From assembly GCF_900112175.1 (NCBI RefSeq), contig NZ_FOYT01000002.1:434001-498000 (forward strand): DNA of 64,000 nucleotides, written 5' to 3'. The notes beneath the pieces were generated by a model, which did no database searches, had not been told where the DNA came from, and saw only the letters and a program-made list of their open reading frames with translations. The position numbers and the translations under genes are program-made. Shown in pieces: positions 53,334-62,386 of this stretch. This stretch comes from Halogeometricum rufum. Lineage in GTDB: Archaea; Halobacteriota; Halobacteria; Halobacteriales; Haloferacaceae. The number at the start of each line of letters is the position of its first letter. Position 1 is the first letter of the stretch.

Positions 53334-53816
53334 GTGACACGAACACGGCCCCTGCTACTCGTCTGTGTGCTCCTCGTCCTCGCGGGGTGTCTCGGCGGCG
53401 TCGGCGAGTCGCCGTCGTCTCCGACATCGTCTGCGACGCCACCGGCGACTCCCACACCGACGCCGACGCCGACGCCCACGTCGACGGCGACGATTTCGGC
53501 CGACGACGCCGGGGAACGGGCCATCGAGGCCGAGCAGTCCCGAATCGAACGTCGCCTGAGCGAGTACGAGGCGGTCGGCGGCCTCGGCTTCGGTATCCTC
53601 AGACCGGCCGAGTCCGAGGTGGTAGAGCGAAACGAGAGCGGCGTCGTCGTTCGCGTCTCCGTCGGGTACAGCCTCGAACTCGACTGCGACGGCGACGGCA
53701 CCCCGGACGAATCGCTCGACGGCACCAGTACCGAGACGACCTACGTCGTCTCCGAGTCCGGCGTGCGCCTGACGGGCGTGTCTCGGGACGTACTGGACCC
53801 CTCCGGGTACTGCTGA
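53334..53816 (+). CDS. Secreted lipoprotein with Thr/Pro linker
   Basis: A 160-residue protein with a lipoprotein signal: TRTRPLLLVCVLLVLAGC ends in the lipobox LAGC (Cys18). A Pro/Thr repeat (TPTPTPTPTPTS, about 38-50) forms a stalk, followed by a soluble domain of about 105 residues with two Cys (LDCDGDG and C-terminal GYC). GTG 53334 is the start, 50 bp after the SDR. Function unknown; the outer domain may be a small binding protein. Confidence 0.8.
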   Translation: MTRTRPLLLVCVLLVLAGCLGGVGESPSSPTSSATPPATPTPTPTPTPTSTATISADDAGERAIEAEQSRIERRLSEYEAVGGLGFGILRPAESEVVERNESGVVVRVSVGYSLELDCDGDGTPDESLDGTSTETTYVVSESGVRLTGVSRDVLDPSGYC

Positions 53817-53855
53817 CGGCGGCCGTCTCGGCCGGGGGACGCCGAACGCGCGGCG

Positions 53856-55175
53856 CTACGTCACGCCGCCGCCGCGCGTCTCGAACCGCTCGTACTCCCG
53901 GTCGTCGAGAATCGCTTCGAGGTGTTCGACGACGCGGTAGACGTCCTCGAAGCCGACGTAGTACGGCGACGGGCAGACGCGGACGACGTTCGGCGTGCGG
54001 AAGTCGACAACGACGCCGCGGGCCTTCAACGCCTCCGAGATGCGGTAGGCCTCGGGGTGTTCGACGGCGACGTGGCCGCCGCGCCGCGCCGCCTCCCGCG
54101 GCGTCCCCACCTCGCAGTCGGGGAGTCGGTCGTCCACGAGGGCGACGAGGAAGTCGGTGAGCGCGACGGACTTCTCCCTGAGCGCCTCGATGCCGGCGTC
54201 TTCGGTCACGTTGAGGGCGCCGTCCAACGGCGCGGCGGCGAGAATCGGCGGCGTGCCTATCTGGAACGCGCCCGCCGACGGCGCGGGCGTGTACGTGTGG
54301 CGCATCTCGAACTGCGTCTCCTTCTCGTGGCCCCACCACCCCGCGAGCGCCGGCGTGACGCCGAAGTGGCGTTCGTTCACGTACAGGCCGGCGGGGGCGC
54401 CGGGGCCGGCGTTGAGGTACTTGTAGTGACACCAGACGGCGAAGTCGACGCCGACGTCCGAGAGGCGATGCGGGACGACGCCGACGGAGTGCGCGAGGTC
54501 GAACCCGGCGAGTGCGCCGGCGTCGTGCGCCGCTTCGGTGATTCGCTCCACGTCCAGCAGTTGCCCGCTCCGGTAGAGGACCGAGGGCATGAACACCATC
54601 CCCACGTCGTCGTCGATGGCGGCGACGATATCGTCCTCGTCGACGGTTCGGCCGTCGCGACTCTCGACCACGCGGAGGGCCTCCTCGGGGTCGCGGCCGG
54701 CCTGCCGGAGTTGCGCGCGGATGGCGTAGTGGTCCGTCGGGAAGTCGAGGTCGTTGACGAGAATCTCCGCGCCCCGGTCGGGGTCGTAGAACGTCCCGAC
54801 GAGGGTGTGGATGTTCACCGTCGTGGAGTTGCCCACGACGACTTCCGCGGGGTCGGCGCCGACGAGGCCGGCGAGTCGGTCGCCGAGGCGTTCGCCGTAC
54901 GTGAACCAGTCGGGGTCGGCGTCGGTCCACCCGCGGATGGCGAGCGTCTGCCACTGTTCGACGGCCTCCTCCAACGCGGCCGCCGCGTCCGCGGCGCAGA
55001 GTCCGAGCGAGTTGCCGTCCATGTACAACTCGCCGTCCGGGACGAAGAAGCGCTCGCGGAGCGTCGCCAGCGGGTCGTCGGCGTCGCGTTCGCGGGCCTC
55101 GGTCAGCGTCGGCGGGCGGCCGGCGCTCGATTCGGGGGACGCGTCGGCGTCCGCGTCGTCGCGTGAGTCGTCCAT
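53856..55175 (-). CDS. kynU: Kynureninase
   Basis: A 439-residue PLP enzyme cleaving kynurenine to anthranilate and alanine. YMDGNSLGLCAADA starts the fold; VVGNSTTVNIHTLVGTFY, DLDFPTDHYAI, LAGFDLAHSVGVVPH, and CHYKYLNAGPGAPAG (PLP lysine in HYK) are all kynureninase motifs. The first 25 residues are an acidic Asp/Ala-rich tail from ATG 55175. It is divergent from an HGGGW alpha/beta hydrolase (see that entry), which could supply the preceding step. Confidence 0.93.
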   Translation of the reverse strand: MDDSRDDADADASPESSAGRPPTLTEARERDADDPLATLRERFFVPDGELYMDGNSLGLCAADAAAALEEAVEQWQTLAIRGWTDADPDWFTYGERLGDRLAGLVGADPAEVVVGNSTTVNIHTLVGTFYDPDRGAEILVNDLDFPTDHYAIRAQLRQAGRDPEEALRVVESRDGRTVDEDDIVAAIDDDVGMVFMPSVLYRSGQLLDVERITEAAHDAGALAGFDLAHSVGVVPHRLSDVGVDFAVWCHYKYLNAGPGAPAGLYVNERHFGVTPALAGWWGHEKETQFEMRHTYTPAPSAGAFQIGTPPILAAAPLDGALNVTEDAGIEALREKSVALTDFLVALVDDRLPDCEVGTPREAARRGGHVAVEHPEAYRISEALKARGVVVDFRTPNVVRVCPSPYYVGFEDVYRVVEHLEAILDDREYERFETRGGGVT

Positions 55176-55304
55176 GTCCACACCTCCGCCGCGGGCCACA
55201 AAGCGGTTCGCCTCGCCGCGCCGTCGGACTCTCCTCGCCCCGGCGTCGAAGTGTCCAACACCGCCAGCCCGCCGCTTTTTGGTCGTCCGCCACGGGCACC
55301 CACT

Positions 55305-56255
55305 ATGGACCGACGTGCCCCCGAACTGGACTCCGACGTGGCGGACGTGGTGGCGGCGTTCGAACGCGAGGGACTCCCCCCGTGGCACTCCCTCTCCGTC
55401 GAGAGCGCGCGCCGGGTCGAGGACGAGGCGTTCGCGCCCGCGGACCCGCCGGACGTCGAACGCGTCCGCGACCTCTCGGTTCCCGGCCCGCACGGGGCGA
55501 TTCCGGTCCGGACGTACCACCCCGCGCCCGCGGAGACGCGCGACGTGCTGGTGTTCTACCACGGCGGCGGCTGGGTGCTGGGGACGCTGGACTCGGTGGA
55601 CGAAATCTGCCGTCGCCTCGCCGCCCGGTCGGGTCGCCTCGTCGTGAGCGTCGACTACCGACTCGCGCCCGAGCATCCGTTCCCCGAACCGCTGGACGAC
55701 GCCTTCGCCGCGTTCGAGTGGGCGTGCGAGTTCGCGGCGTCGCTCGGCGGGAGCGGGAACGTCGCCGTCGGGGGGACGAGCGCCGGCGGCAACCTCGCCG
55801 CCGCCGTCGCCCTGCGGGCCGCCGCGAACGCGACGCAGGGCGACGGCCCGACGCCGACGGGCCAACTCCTCGCGTACCCCATCACCGCCCAGACGTTCGA
55901 CACCGACTCCTACGAGGAGAACGCCGACGGCCCCCTCCTCACGCGCGCGGACATGGCGTGGTTCCGCGACCACTACCTCCGGAGCGAGGTGGACAGATAC
56001 AGTCCGTTCGCCGCGCCGGTGCGGGCCGACGAGGAACTGCTGGCCGAGACGCCGCCGGCGTGCGTCGTCACCGCCGGGTTCGACCCGCTCCGCGACGAGG
56101 GGACGCGGTACGCCGTGCGACTCCGGGGCGCGGGCGTCGACGTCGCCCACCAGCACTACCCGAGCATGGTCCACGGCTTCCTGAGTCTCGCGTCGGAGGC
56201 GGACGCCGCCGACGAGGCGTTCGACCGGGTGGTCGAGCGACTGTCCGAGTTCTGA
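55305..56255 (+). CDS. HSL-type alpha/beta hydrolase (HGGGW); possible kynurenine formamidase
   Basis: A 316-residue alpha/beta hydrolase. The oxyanion motif HGGGW (about 82-86), nucleophile GGTSAGGN (about 148-154), acid in TAGFDPLRDEG, and His in SMVHGFLSL are in the hormone-sensitive-lipase pattern. HGGxW is also the signature of kynurenine formamidases; with kynU next door and divergent, N-formylkynurenine is a possible substrate. Plain carboxylesterase activity is equally compatible with the motifs. ATG 55305 chosen from the family start. Confidence 0.88.
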   Translation: MDRRAPELDSDVADVVAAFEREGLPPWHSLSVESARRVEDEAFAPADPPDVERVRDLSVPGPHGAIPVRTYHPAPAETRDVLVFYHGGGWVLGTLDSVDEICRRLAARSGRLVVSVDYRLAPEHPFPEPLDDAFAAFEWACEFAASLGGSGNVAVGGTSAGGNLAAAVALRAAANATQGDGPTPTGQLLAYPITAQTFDTDSYEENADGPLLTRADMAWFRDHYLRSEVDRYSPFAAPVRADEELLAETPPACVVTAGFDPLRDEGTRYAVRLRGAGVDVAHQHYPSMVHGFLSLASEADAADEAFDRVVERLSEF

Positions 56256-56261
56256 GCGCGG

Positions 56262-56471
56262 TCACTCGATTTCGAGCAGACCGACCCACGCGAGGACCGC
56301 GCGGACGAACAGGTACGCGACGAGGAGGGCGGCGAGGAACGTCGTCGGCGCCGAGAGCAGTCGCGCGGTTCGGTAGGGGAGCACGATGCGCGAGAGACCG
56401 AGAATCACGAAGCTCAGCAGTATCAGGCCGAACGCGAGCAACGAAAGCTTCACGAATCCGTTTCTGTCCAT
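56262..56471 (-). CDS. Small membrane protein, two TM segments (69 residues)
   Basis: A 69-residue protein with two hydrophobic segments (about 7-27 and 42-65) joined by a basic loop PYRTARLLSAP, ending LLEIE. ATG 56471 (MDRNGFVKLS); a longer start at 56486 adds five residues. It ends 6 bp from the stop of the alpha/beta hydrolase on the opposite strand. Function unknown. Confidence 0.65.
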   Translation of the reverse strand: MDRNGFVKLSLLAFGLILLSFVILGLSRIVLPYRTARLLSAPTTFLAALLVAYLFVRAVLAWVGLLEIE

Positions 56472-56576
56472 CCGATACGCGGTCACGCGGAGCCGAGTTG
56501 AACGTTCTCCTCCGGCGGGGCCGAGCCGAATCGGCCGCCCGTCGGTCGCCGGCAGGCGCGTTCGAACCCGCGCGGG

Positions 56577-57596
56577 CTACGGTGACTCGCTCCGCCGCGC
56601 CAGTTCCTCGTAGGCCGCCCACGACGGGTCCACCTCGGGGTGCGGCACCGACTCGCCGTCCACGGTGACGCCGGTCCCTTCGCACACGGTGCCGGCGACG
56701 CCGACGGGCGTCCCCTCGGATTCGAGCGCCGAGACGACGGCCGCCGTCGAGTCGGGGTCGACGGCGAGCACCAGCGTGCCGCCCGTCGTCGCCGTCCACG
56801 GGTCGATATCGAGGAACGCGCACGCCTCGCGGACGCCCGGGCGAACCGGTATCTCGTCGGTCGAGACGTCGAGGTGGACGCCCGCGCCGTCGGCGACTTC
56901 GTTCAGCGCGCCGAACAGGCCGCACTCGGTGGCGTCGTGCATCGCGTGGACGCCGCCGGCGGCCGCCGCGGTCATCGCGTCGCGGACGCAGTCGGCCTCG
57001 TCCAAGCGGGCCTGCGCCTCGCGGAGCGTATCCGCCGGGAGGTCGAACTGGTCGGGGAACAGCGTCGTCAGCAGACCCGTCGCCTCCACGGCCGGCCCCT
57101 TCGTGACGAGGACGTCGTCGCCGACGCGGGCGCCGTCCGGGCGAATCACGTCACCGGGGTCGCCGACGGCGAGTGCGGTGGCGCCGCCGACCCACGGGAA
57201 CGAACACCCGGCGTAGCGGGCGGTGTGCCCCGTGACGATGCTGACGCCGAGGTCCGCGGCCTCCTCGTGCATCGCCGTCCACAGTTCGGCGAACGCCTCG
57301 TCCTCGAACTCCGGCGGGAGCGTGAAGGAGACGGCGAGGTGGGAGGGCGGAAGCCCCGAGACGGCAACGTCGGCGAGGACGAAGTCGAGGGCGAACCGGC
57401 CGGCGCGGGCGAGTCCGAGGTCCGGCAGGACGGAGACGGGGTCGGTGGCGACGGCGACGGCCGTCCCGTCGACGTCGAGGAGGCCGAAGTCGACGCCGTG
57501 GGTCGGACCGAGGGCGACGTCGTCGCGGTCGGCCCCGAGGTTCGAGAAGACGTACCGGTCGAAGAACGCGCGGTCCACCTTTCCGAGGTCGCTCAT
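56577..57596 (-). CDS. AIR-synthase-fold protein (HypE/PurM/ThiL-like)
   Basis: A 339-residue protein of the PurM/HypE superfamily, which uses ATP at the dimer interface. Signatures: GVDFGLLDVDGTAVAVATDPVS, ALDFVLADVAVSGLPPSHLAVSFTLP, VTGHTARYAGC, HDATECGLFGALNEVADGAG. Among relatives, HypE matures hydrogenases and ThiL/PurM act on thiamine or purines, but haloarchaeal members of this kind are uncharacterised. The start MSDLGKVDRAFF is chosen (ATG 57596). Confidence 0.85.
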   Translation of the reverse strand: MSDLGKVDRAFFDRYVFSNLGADRDDVALGPTHGVDFGLLDVDGTAVAVATDPVSVLPDLGLARAGRFALDFVLADVAVSGLPPSHLAVSFTLPPEFEDEAFAELWTAMHEEAADLGVSIVTGHTARYAGCSFPWVGGATALAVGDPGDVIRPDGARVGDDVLVTKGPAVEATGLLTTLFPDQFDLPADTLREAQARLDEADCVRDAMTAAAAGGVHAMHDATECGLFGALNEVADGAGVHLDVSTDEIPVRPGVREACAFLDIDPWTATTGGTLVLAVDPDSTAAVVSALESEGTPVGVAGTVCEGTGVTVDGESVPHPEVDPSWAAYEELARRSESP

Positions 57597-57805
57597 GGGG
57601 GACGGTCGACGGCGGTCGGTTTCAACGTGCCGTTGTCGCCCCCGGAACTGCCGTAAGATATACCAGGCGATATGTCGTCGGTGAGGACGATTCGATGTCA
57701 CCCGGATGCGGACCGGGCGCTCCGGTGCCGCGCGTTCCGACCGCCCGTCGGAGCTATCGGCCCTCCACCGCGCCCGCCGACGCCGTTCGTCAGTCGCCGA
57801 CCGAA

Positions 57806-57819
57806 GGAGGAACACGGTG
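57806..57819 (+). promoter_or_regulatory. Shine-Dalgarno that fixes the histidine-kinase start
   Basis: GGAGG at 57806-57810 lies six bases before a GTG at 57817. This clear ribosome site makes GTG 57817 a better start than any in-frame codon upstream. Confidence 0.7.
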
Positions 57820-58914
57820 AGGGAGGACTCGACGGCCTCGGAGTCACGACGCGCCGCCGACGAGAACGGCGACGGCGGCGACGCCGACTACCGCGCACTC
57901 GGCGAACGCGCCGTGGACGCGGCGGTGGTGCTCCTCGACGACGAGGGGCGGGTGGCGACGTGGAACGCGAGTGCGCGGCGACTCACGGGGTACGACCGGA
58001 CCACCGCCCGCGGGGAGGCAGTCGACGCCGTCCTCGACGCGGACGTGGGAGCGACGACGCTCCTCGAAGAGACCGACGCGGCGGGGCGCGTCGAAGTCGA
58101 GTGCGTGGCGCGGGACAGCGACGGTGAGGCGTACGACGCTCACGTCGCCGTCACGTCGCTCCGAGACGACGACGTTCCCGATGCGCCCGCGACTCCGGGC
58201 GTCCGCGCGGACGGGTACGCCCTCGTCGTCCGAGACGTGACCGACTACCGCTCGGAGCGACGCTCGCTCGAACGCCGCAACGAGCGACTGGCCGCCTTCG
58301 CCGGCAGCGTCACGCACGACCTGCGGAACCCGCTCAGCGCCGCACTCGCTCAACTCGACGTGGCCCGCGCGCAGTATCCGGGCGAGTCCCACCCCCACCT
58401 CGACTCGGCGTACCAGTCGCTGTTGCGGATGAACGACCGCATCGACGAAGCGCTGACGCTGGCACACGAGGGCGCGCGGTCGGTCGAACGGACCGCCGTC
58501 TCGCTGTCGACGGTGACGGAGCGAGCGTGGAACGTCGCCGGCCCGGAGACGGGGACGCTGGCGTTCGCGGACCCGCCCGAGACGGTGTCGGCCGACGAGT
58601 CCCGCCTCCGCCGCCTCCTCGAGAACCTGTTCGAGAACGCCGGGTCGCACGCCGGCCCCGAGGTGACCGTCGAAGTCGGCGGCACCGAGGACGGCTTCTA
58701 CGTCGCCGACGACGGCCCCGGAATCCCCGAGAGCGGCCGCGACTCCGTGTTCCAGTACGGCGTCACCGGCGACGACGACGGCACCGGGTTCGGTCTCGCC
58801 ATCGTCACCGCGATAGCCGACGCGCACGACTGGCGGGTCAGCGTCGGCGAGAGTCGGTCCGGCGGTGCGCGCTTCGAAGTCGCGTTCGGACGGTCGTCTC
58901 GCCAGTCACGGTGA
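57817..58914 (+). CDS. PAS-domain sensor histidine kinase
   Basis: A 365-residue signalling kinase. After a hydrophilic N-terminus, a PAS domain (about 25-145: VDAAVVLLDDEGRVATWNASARRLTGYDR) is followed by a short linker and the kinase core: phosphoacceptor H in GSVTHDLRNPLSAAL (H-box about 168), N-box LFENAGSHAG, G1 VADDGPGIP, G2 GTGFGLAI. No TM segment is seen, so it senses inside the cell. No response regulator is adjacent. The start is GTG 57817. Confidence 0.9.
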   Translation: MREDSTASESRRAADENGDGGDADYRALGERAVDAAVVLLDDEGRVATWNASARRLTGYDRTTARGEAVDAVLDADVGATTLLEETDAAGRVEVECVARDSDGEAYDAHVAVTSLRDDDVPDAPATPGVRADGYALVVRDVTDYRSERRSLERRNERLAAFAGSVTHDLRNPLSAALAQLDVARAQYPGESHPHLDSAYQSLLRMNDRIDEALTLAHEGARSVERTAVSLSTVTERAWNVAGPETGTLAFADPPETVSADESRLRRLLENLFENAGSHAGPEVTVEVGGTEDGFYVADDGPGIPESGRDSVFQYGVTGDDDGTGFGLAIVTAIADAHDWRVSVGESRSGGARFEVAFGRSSRQSR

Positions 58915-59128
58915 GGGAAAGCGACCGGCCGCACGGGGGGCGACCGGTCGGCTCATGAAGGAGACGCGAACGAGGTAGTATCGGTCGGGGTCATCCAGTC
59001 CCGGTAACGCGACCTCTTTCCGCGTCACTAGAACGTCTCTCCCGCTTCCTTAAGTAAGTCGCTAAGTCGACTCGGTGAGGGTATATAGACTCAGGAGGGA
59101 GTCGTGAGAGCCGCCGCCTCCGTCCCGC

Positions 59129-60046
59129 TCAGTTCTCGCACATCCGGAAGTGGTCGGTGAGTTCCTGCCGGACGCGGACGGGTTCCTCGTGCTGTATCCA
59201 GTGAGTCGCGTCGTCGAGGACGACGAGGTGGCTGTCCTCGCAGTACTCGACGCTCTGGAGGGCCAGCGACCGGGTGAGGAAGGCGTCTTTCGCCCCCCAG
59301 AGCACGAGCGTCGGTACCTCGACGCGTTCGGTCTTCGGTCGCGGGTTCGACCGGACGATTGCCCGGTACCAGTTCACCATCGACCGGTACGCGTCAGGTT
59401 GCGACCACGCCGCCCGGTAGCAGTCGAAGTCGGCTTCGCTGAACGTCCCGGGTTGACTGGACCGGCGCATCAGGTCACAGAGCGTGCGGTAGCCGCCGAC
59501 TTTCGCCAGCGCCTCGGGCACCTTCGGGAGCTGGAAGAACAGGACGTACCAGCTCTTGAACCGCTGTTCCCAGTCGTTCTTGAGCGCTCGTCTGAACGCC
59601 GTCGGGTGGGGGACGTTCAGCGCCGAGAGCGTCCTGACTCGCTCGGGCGTGTGGAGTCCGACCCACCACGCGACGAACGCCCCCCAGTCGTGTCCGACGA
59701 GGTGCGCGTCCGGCACGTCGAGGGCGTCGAGGAGTCCGAGCACGTCGCCGGCGAGTTCGTCGGGGTGGTAGGCGGCGACGGCCTCGGGCTTGTCGCTCAG
59801 GTGGTAGCCGCGCTGGTCGGGGACGACGACGCGGTACCCCTCGTCGGCCAGCGGACCGATGCACTCGTGCCAGCCGTACCAGAACTCGGGGAAGCCGTGC
59901 AGGAGGACGACCGGTTCGCCGTCCTCCGGGCCGGCGGTGACGACGTGGAGTTCGACGTCGCCCACGTCGACGAACTGCGATTCGCCCCGCATCCCCACGA
60001 CGTCCGGCGTGACGCCGCCGTCGTGAACGGTGTCGAGAGACGACAT
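59129..60046 (-). CDS. Epoxide-hydrolase-like alpha/beta hydrolase
   Basis: A 305-residue alpha/beta hydrolase. HGFPEFWYGW (about 50-59) is the HGxP oxyanion motif; the nucleophile elbow is GHDWGAF (about 118-124), where Asp replaces Ser as in epoxide hydrolases and haloalkane dehalogenases. The charge-relay His is in DDATHWIQHE. Cap-domain Tyr residues (e.g. in SWYVLFFQLP and WYRAIVR) could open epoxides. Substrate not known. ATG 60046. Confidence 0.9.
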   Translation of the reverse strand: MSSLDTVHDGGVTPDVVGMRGESQFVDVGDVELHVVTAGPEDGEPVVLLHGFPEFWYGWHECIGPLADEGYRVVVPDQRGYHLSDKPEAVAAYHPDELAGDVLGLLDALDVPDAHLVGHDWGAFVAWWVGLHTPERVRTLSALNVPHPTAFRRALKNDWEQRFKSWYVLFFQLPKVPEALAKVGGYRTLCDLMRRSSQPGTFSEADFDCYRAAWSQPDAYRSMVNWYRAIVRSNPRPKTERVEVPTLVLWGAKDAFLTRSLALQSVEYCEDSHLVVLDDATHWIQHEEPVRVRQELTDHFRMCEN

Positions 60047-60142
60047 ACCGTCCGTAGGGGACCCGTGGACAAATACGCTATCGCTCGATGGAGGGGTCGC
60101 CTCACCGCGGCGGCGGCCGACCGGCCGATACCGGCCGCCCGG

Positions 60143-62386
60143 TCAGCGATTACCGAACAACCGCTCCGCGAGCGAGCGTTTCCGCGTCTTCTCGGCCAGC
60201 AGGACCGAACAGTCCACCTCGTTCACCACGTCGAGGACCAGCGTCCCGCGGACGAGTCGCGAGAGCAGGCCGCGTTCCGTCGCGCCGATGACGAGCATCG
60301 TCGCGTCTCGCGCGTGGCGCGCGATGGCCGATTCCACGTCGTCGGACTCCTCGACGATCAGTTCGGCGTCGCCGAGTCCGTGGTTCTCGGCCCACTCCGA
60401 GAGGAACCGTTCGCCCTCCGCCTCGTCGTCGGTGACGTGGAGGAGGCGGACCGTCGAGCCGTACTGCTCGGCGAGGGTGGCGGCGACGGCGGCCGAGAGG
60501 TCCGAGTCGGGACCGCCCGCCGTCGGGACCAGAATCTCCGCGGGGTCGAACCCGCGGTCCTTCAGGACGAGGAAGTCGCACGGGAGCGAACTGGCGAGTT
60601 CGTCGATGGCGCTCTCGGCGCGACCCGGGGCCCCGTGGGCGTCCGGGCCCCAGCCCATGACGGTCAGGTCGGCGTCGTACGTGCGAGCGGCGTCGAATAT
60701 CTCCTCGAACGACCGGTGCGAGAGGACGGTGTGCGTCTCCACGGGCACGCCGAACGTCTCGGCGTCCTCGCGGGCGGCTTCGAGCAGTTCGTGTGCCTCC
60801 GCGAAGTCGCCGCGTTCGCGGGCGGACTCCAGCGCCGTCTGGTCGGGCACCTGTTCGATGTGGACGGCGACGACGGTTCCCTCGCGGGCCTTCGCGACGG
60901 CGCTGGCGAGGGTGATGAGGTCCGTCTCGTGTGCGGGGTTCGCCAGCGGCACCATCACGCGGTACTGGCCGCCGTCCGGTTGGACGGACGTGGCCGCCGA
61001 GACGGCGGCGTCGGGCATCTTCTCCGACTGGTTGAGGACGTACTCGCTGAGGACGCCGGACTTCTCCGTCTTTCCGCGCGCGTAGACGAGGTACCACGCC
61101 ACCGACGCGACGACGAAACCGGCGGCGAGCGCTATCTCGATGGGTTCCATGAAGGCGATGAGTCCGAACGAGAGGACGGCCCCCAGAATCGGGACGACCG
61201 GGTAGAGCGGGGCGGTGAACTCGGGGTCGTAGTCGGCGACGTCGGCCTCCCGCATCACGATGAGAGCGACGTTCATCAGCCCGTAGACGATGAGGTGGAG
61301 GACGCTGCCTGCCTTCGCCAGCACCTTCACGTTGCCGACGGCGATGAACAGGAGGATGAGGACGCCGGTGACGGCGATAGAGCGGTACGGCGTCGAGAAG
61401 CGCGGGTGGATGTCGTTCAGCCACGCCGTGATGAGCCTGTCGCGTCCCATCGCGAAGTTGATTCGCGAGGACGCGAGGATGGACGCGTTCGCGCTCGACG
61501 CGGTTGCGAGGAGGCCGCCGAACAGGATGAGACCCGCGCCGACGACGCCGAGGCCGAGCGTGTTCGAGAAGACGACTTCCGCCACGTCGATGACCGGGGT
61601 CGCCGACTGAGCGAGTTCCGTCCAGTTGAGGACGCCCATCAGCATCACCATGATGACGGCGTACATCACGGTCACGATGACGACGGAACCGACGACGGCC
61701 AGCGGGAGGTTCCGTCCGGGGTTCTTAATCTCCTCCGCGACGGTCGTTATCTTCGCGAACCCGAGGAACGAGACGAACACCAGTGCCGTCCCGGGGAGGA
61801 TGGCACCGTACCCGTTGGGCGCGAACGGGCGGAGCGTCGAGAGGTCGGCCATCGTGAGGCCGAGTATCGTGAACACCGTCAGGATGGCGACCAGCGTGAT
61901 GACGATGACGTTCTGGAGCGTCCCCGTCTCCTTGGCGCCGACGTAGTTGACGCCGACGAACGTCGCACCCGCGACGAGGGCAGCCACCTGCGTCGGGTCG
62001 AGCGTGAGAATCCCGAGTCCGACCGTCGGCACGTCCACGAGTTCGATGATGAACCCGCCGAACCCGAGCATGTAGAACGCCGAGGCGAACGCCAGCCCCA
62101 TCCAGTTGCCCATGCCGGCGATGCTCCCGAACAGGGGGCCGAGGGCGTGGTTGATGTAGTAGTAGCCGCCGCCGGCCTTCGGCATGGCCGTGCCGAGTTC
62201 CGACGCCGAGAGCGCCGTGAAGATGGAGACGACGCCGCCGACGACGAACGAGACGGCGACGACGGGGCCGGCGATTGCGGCCGCCTCGCCGGGCAGGACG
62301 AAGATGCCCGCACCGATCATCGTGCCGACGCCGATGGTGAGAGCGGCGAGTGGCCCGAGGTCTTTGGCGAGTTCTTCGTCGGTCAC
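60143..62386 (-). CDS. APC amino acid permease fused to two UspA domains
   Basis: A 747-residue membrane transporter. Residues 1 to about 430 are an APC-family permease with twelve TM segments, opening LGPLAALTIGVGTMIGAGIFVLPG (TM1 with the GAGIF unwound region) and with GGGYYYINHALGPLFG. Two cytoplasmic universal-stress-protein domains follow (about 470-600 and 610-735), typical of haloarchaeal amino acid or cationic transporters. GTG 62386 is the start and overlaps the last micro-ORF's stop. The 56-bp repeat array lies just upstream and carries its ribosome-binding site. Confidence 0.93.
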   Translation of the reverse strand: MTDEELAKDLGPLAALTIGVGTMIGAGIFVLPGEAAAIAGPVVAVSFVVGGVVSIFTALSASELGTAMPKAGGGYYYINHALGPLFGSIAGMGNWMGLAFASAFYMLGFGGFIIELVDVPTVGLGILTLDPTQVAALVAGATFVGVNYVGAKETGTLQNVIVITLVAILTVFTILGLTMADLSTLRPFAPNGYGAILPGTALVFVSFLGFAKITTVAEEIKNPGRNLPLAVVGSVVIVTVMYAVIMVMLMGVLNWTELAQSATPVIDVAEVVFSNTLGLGVVGAGLILFGGLLATASSANASILASSRINFAMGRDRLITAWLNDIHPRFSTPYRSIAVTGVLILLFIAVGNVKVLAKAGSVLHLIVYGLMNVALIVMREADVADYDPEFTAPLYPVVPILGAVLSFGLIAFMEPIEIALAAGFVVASVAWYLVYARGKTEKSGVLSEYVLNQSEKMPDAAVSAATSVQPDGGQYRVMVPLANPAHETDLITLASAVAKAREGTVVAVHIEQVPDQTALESARERGDFAEAHELLEAAREDAETFGVPVETHTVLSHRSFEEIFDAARTYDADLTVMGWGPDAHGAPGRAESAIDELASSLPCDFLVLKDRGFDPAEILVPTAGGPDSDLSAAVAATLAEQYGSTVRLLHVTDDEAEGERFLSEWAENHGLGDAELIVEESDDVESAIARHARDATMLVIGATERGLLSRLVRGTLVLDVVNEVDCSVLLAEKTRKRSLAERLFGNR

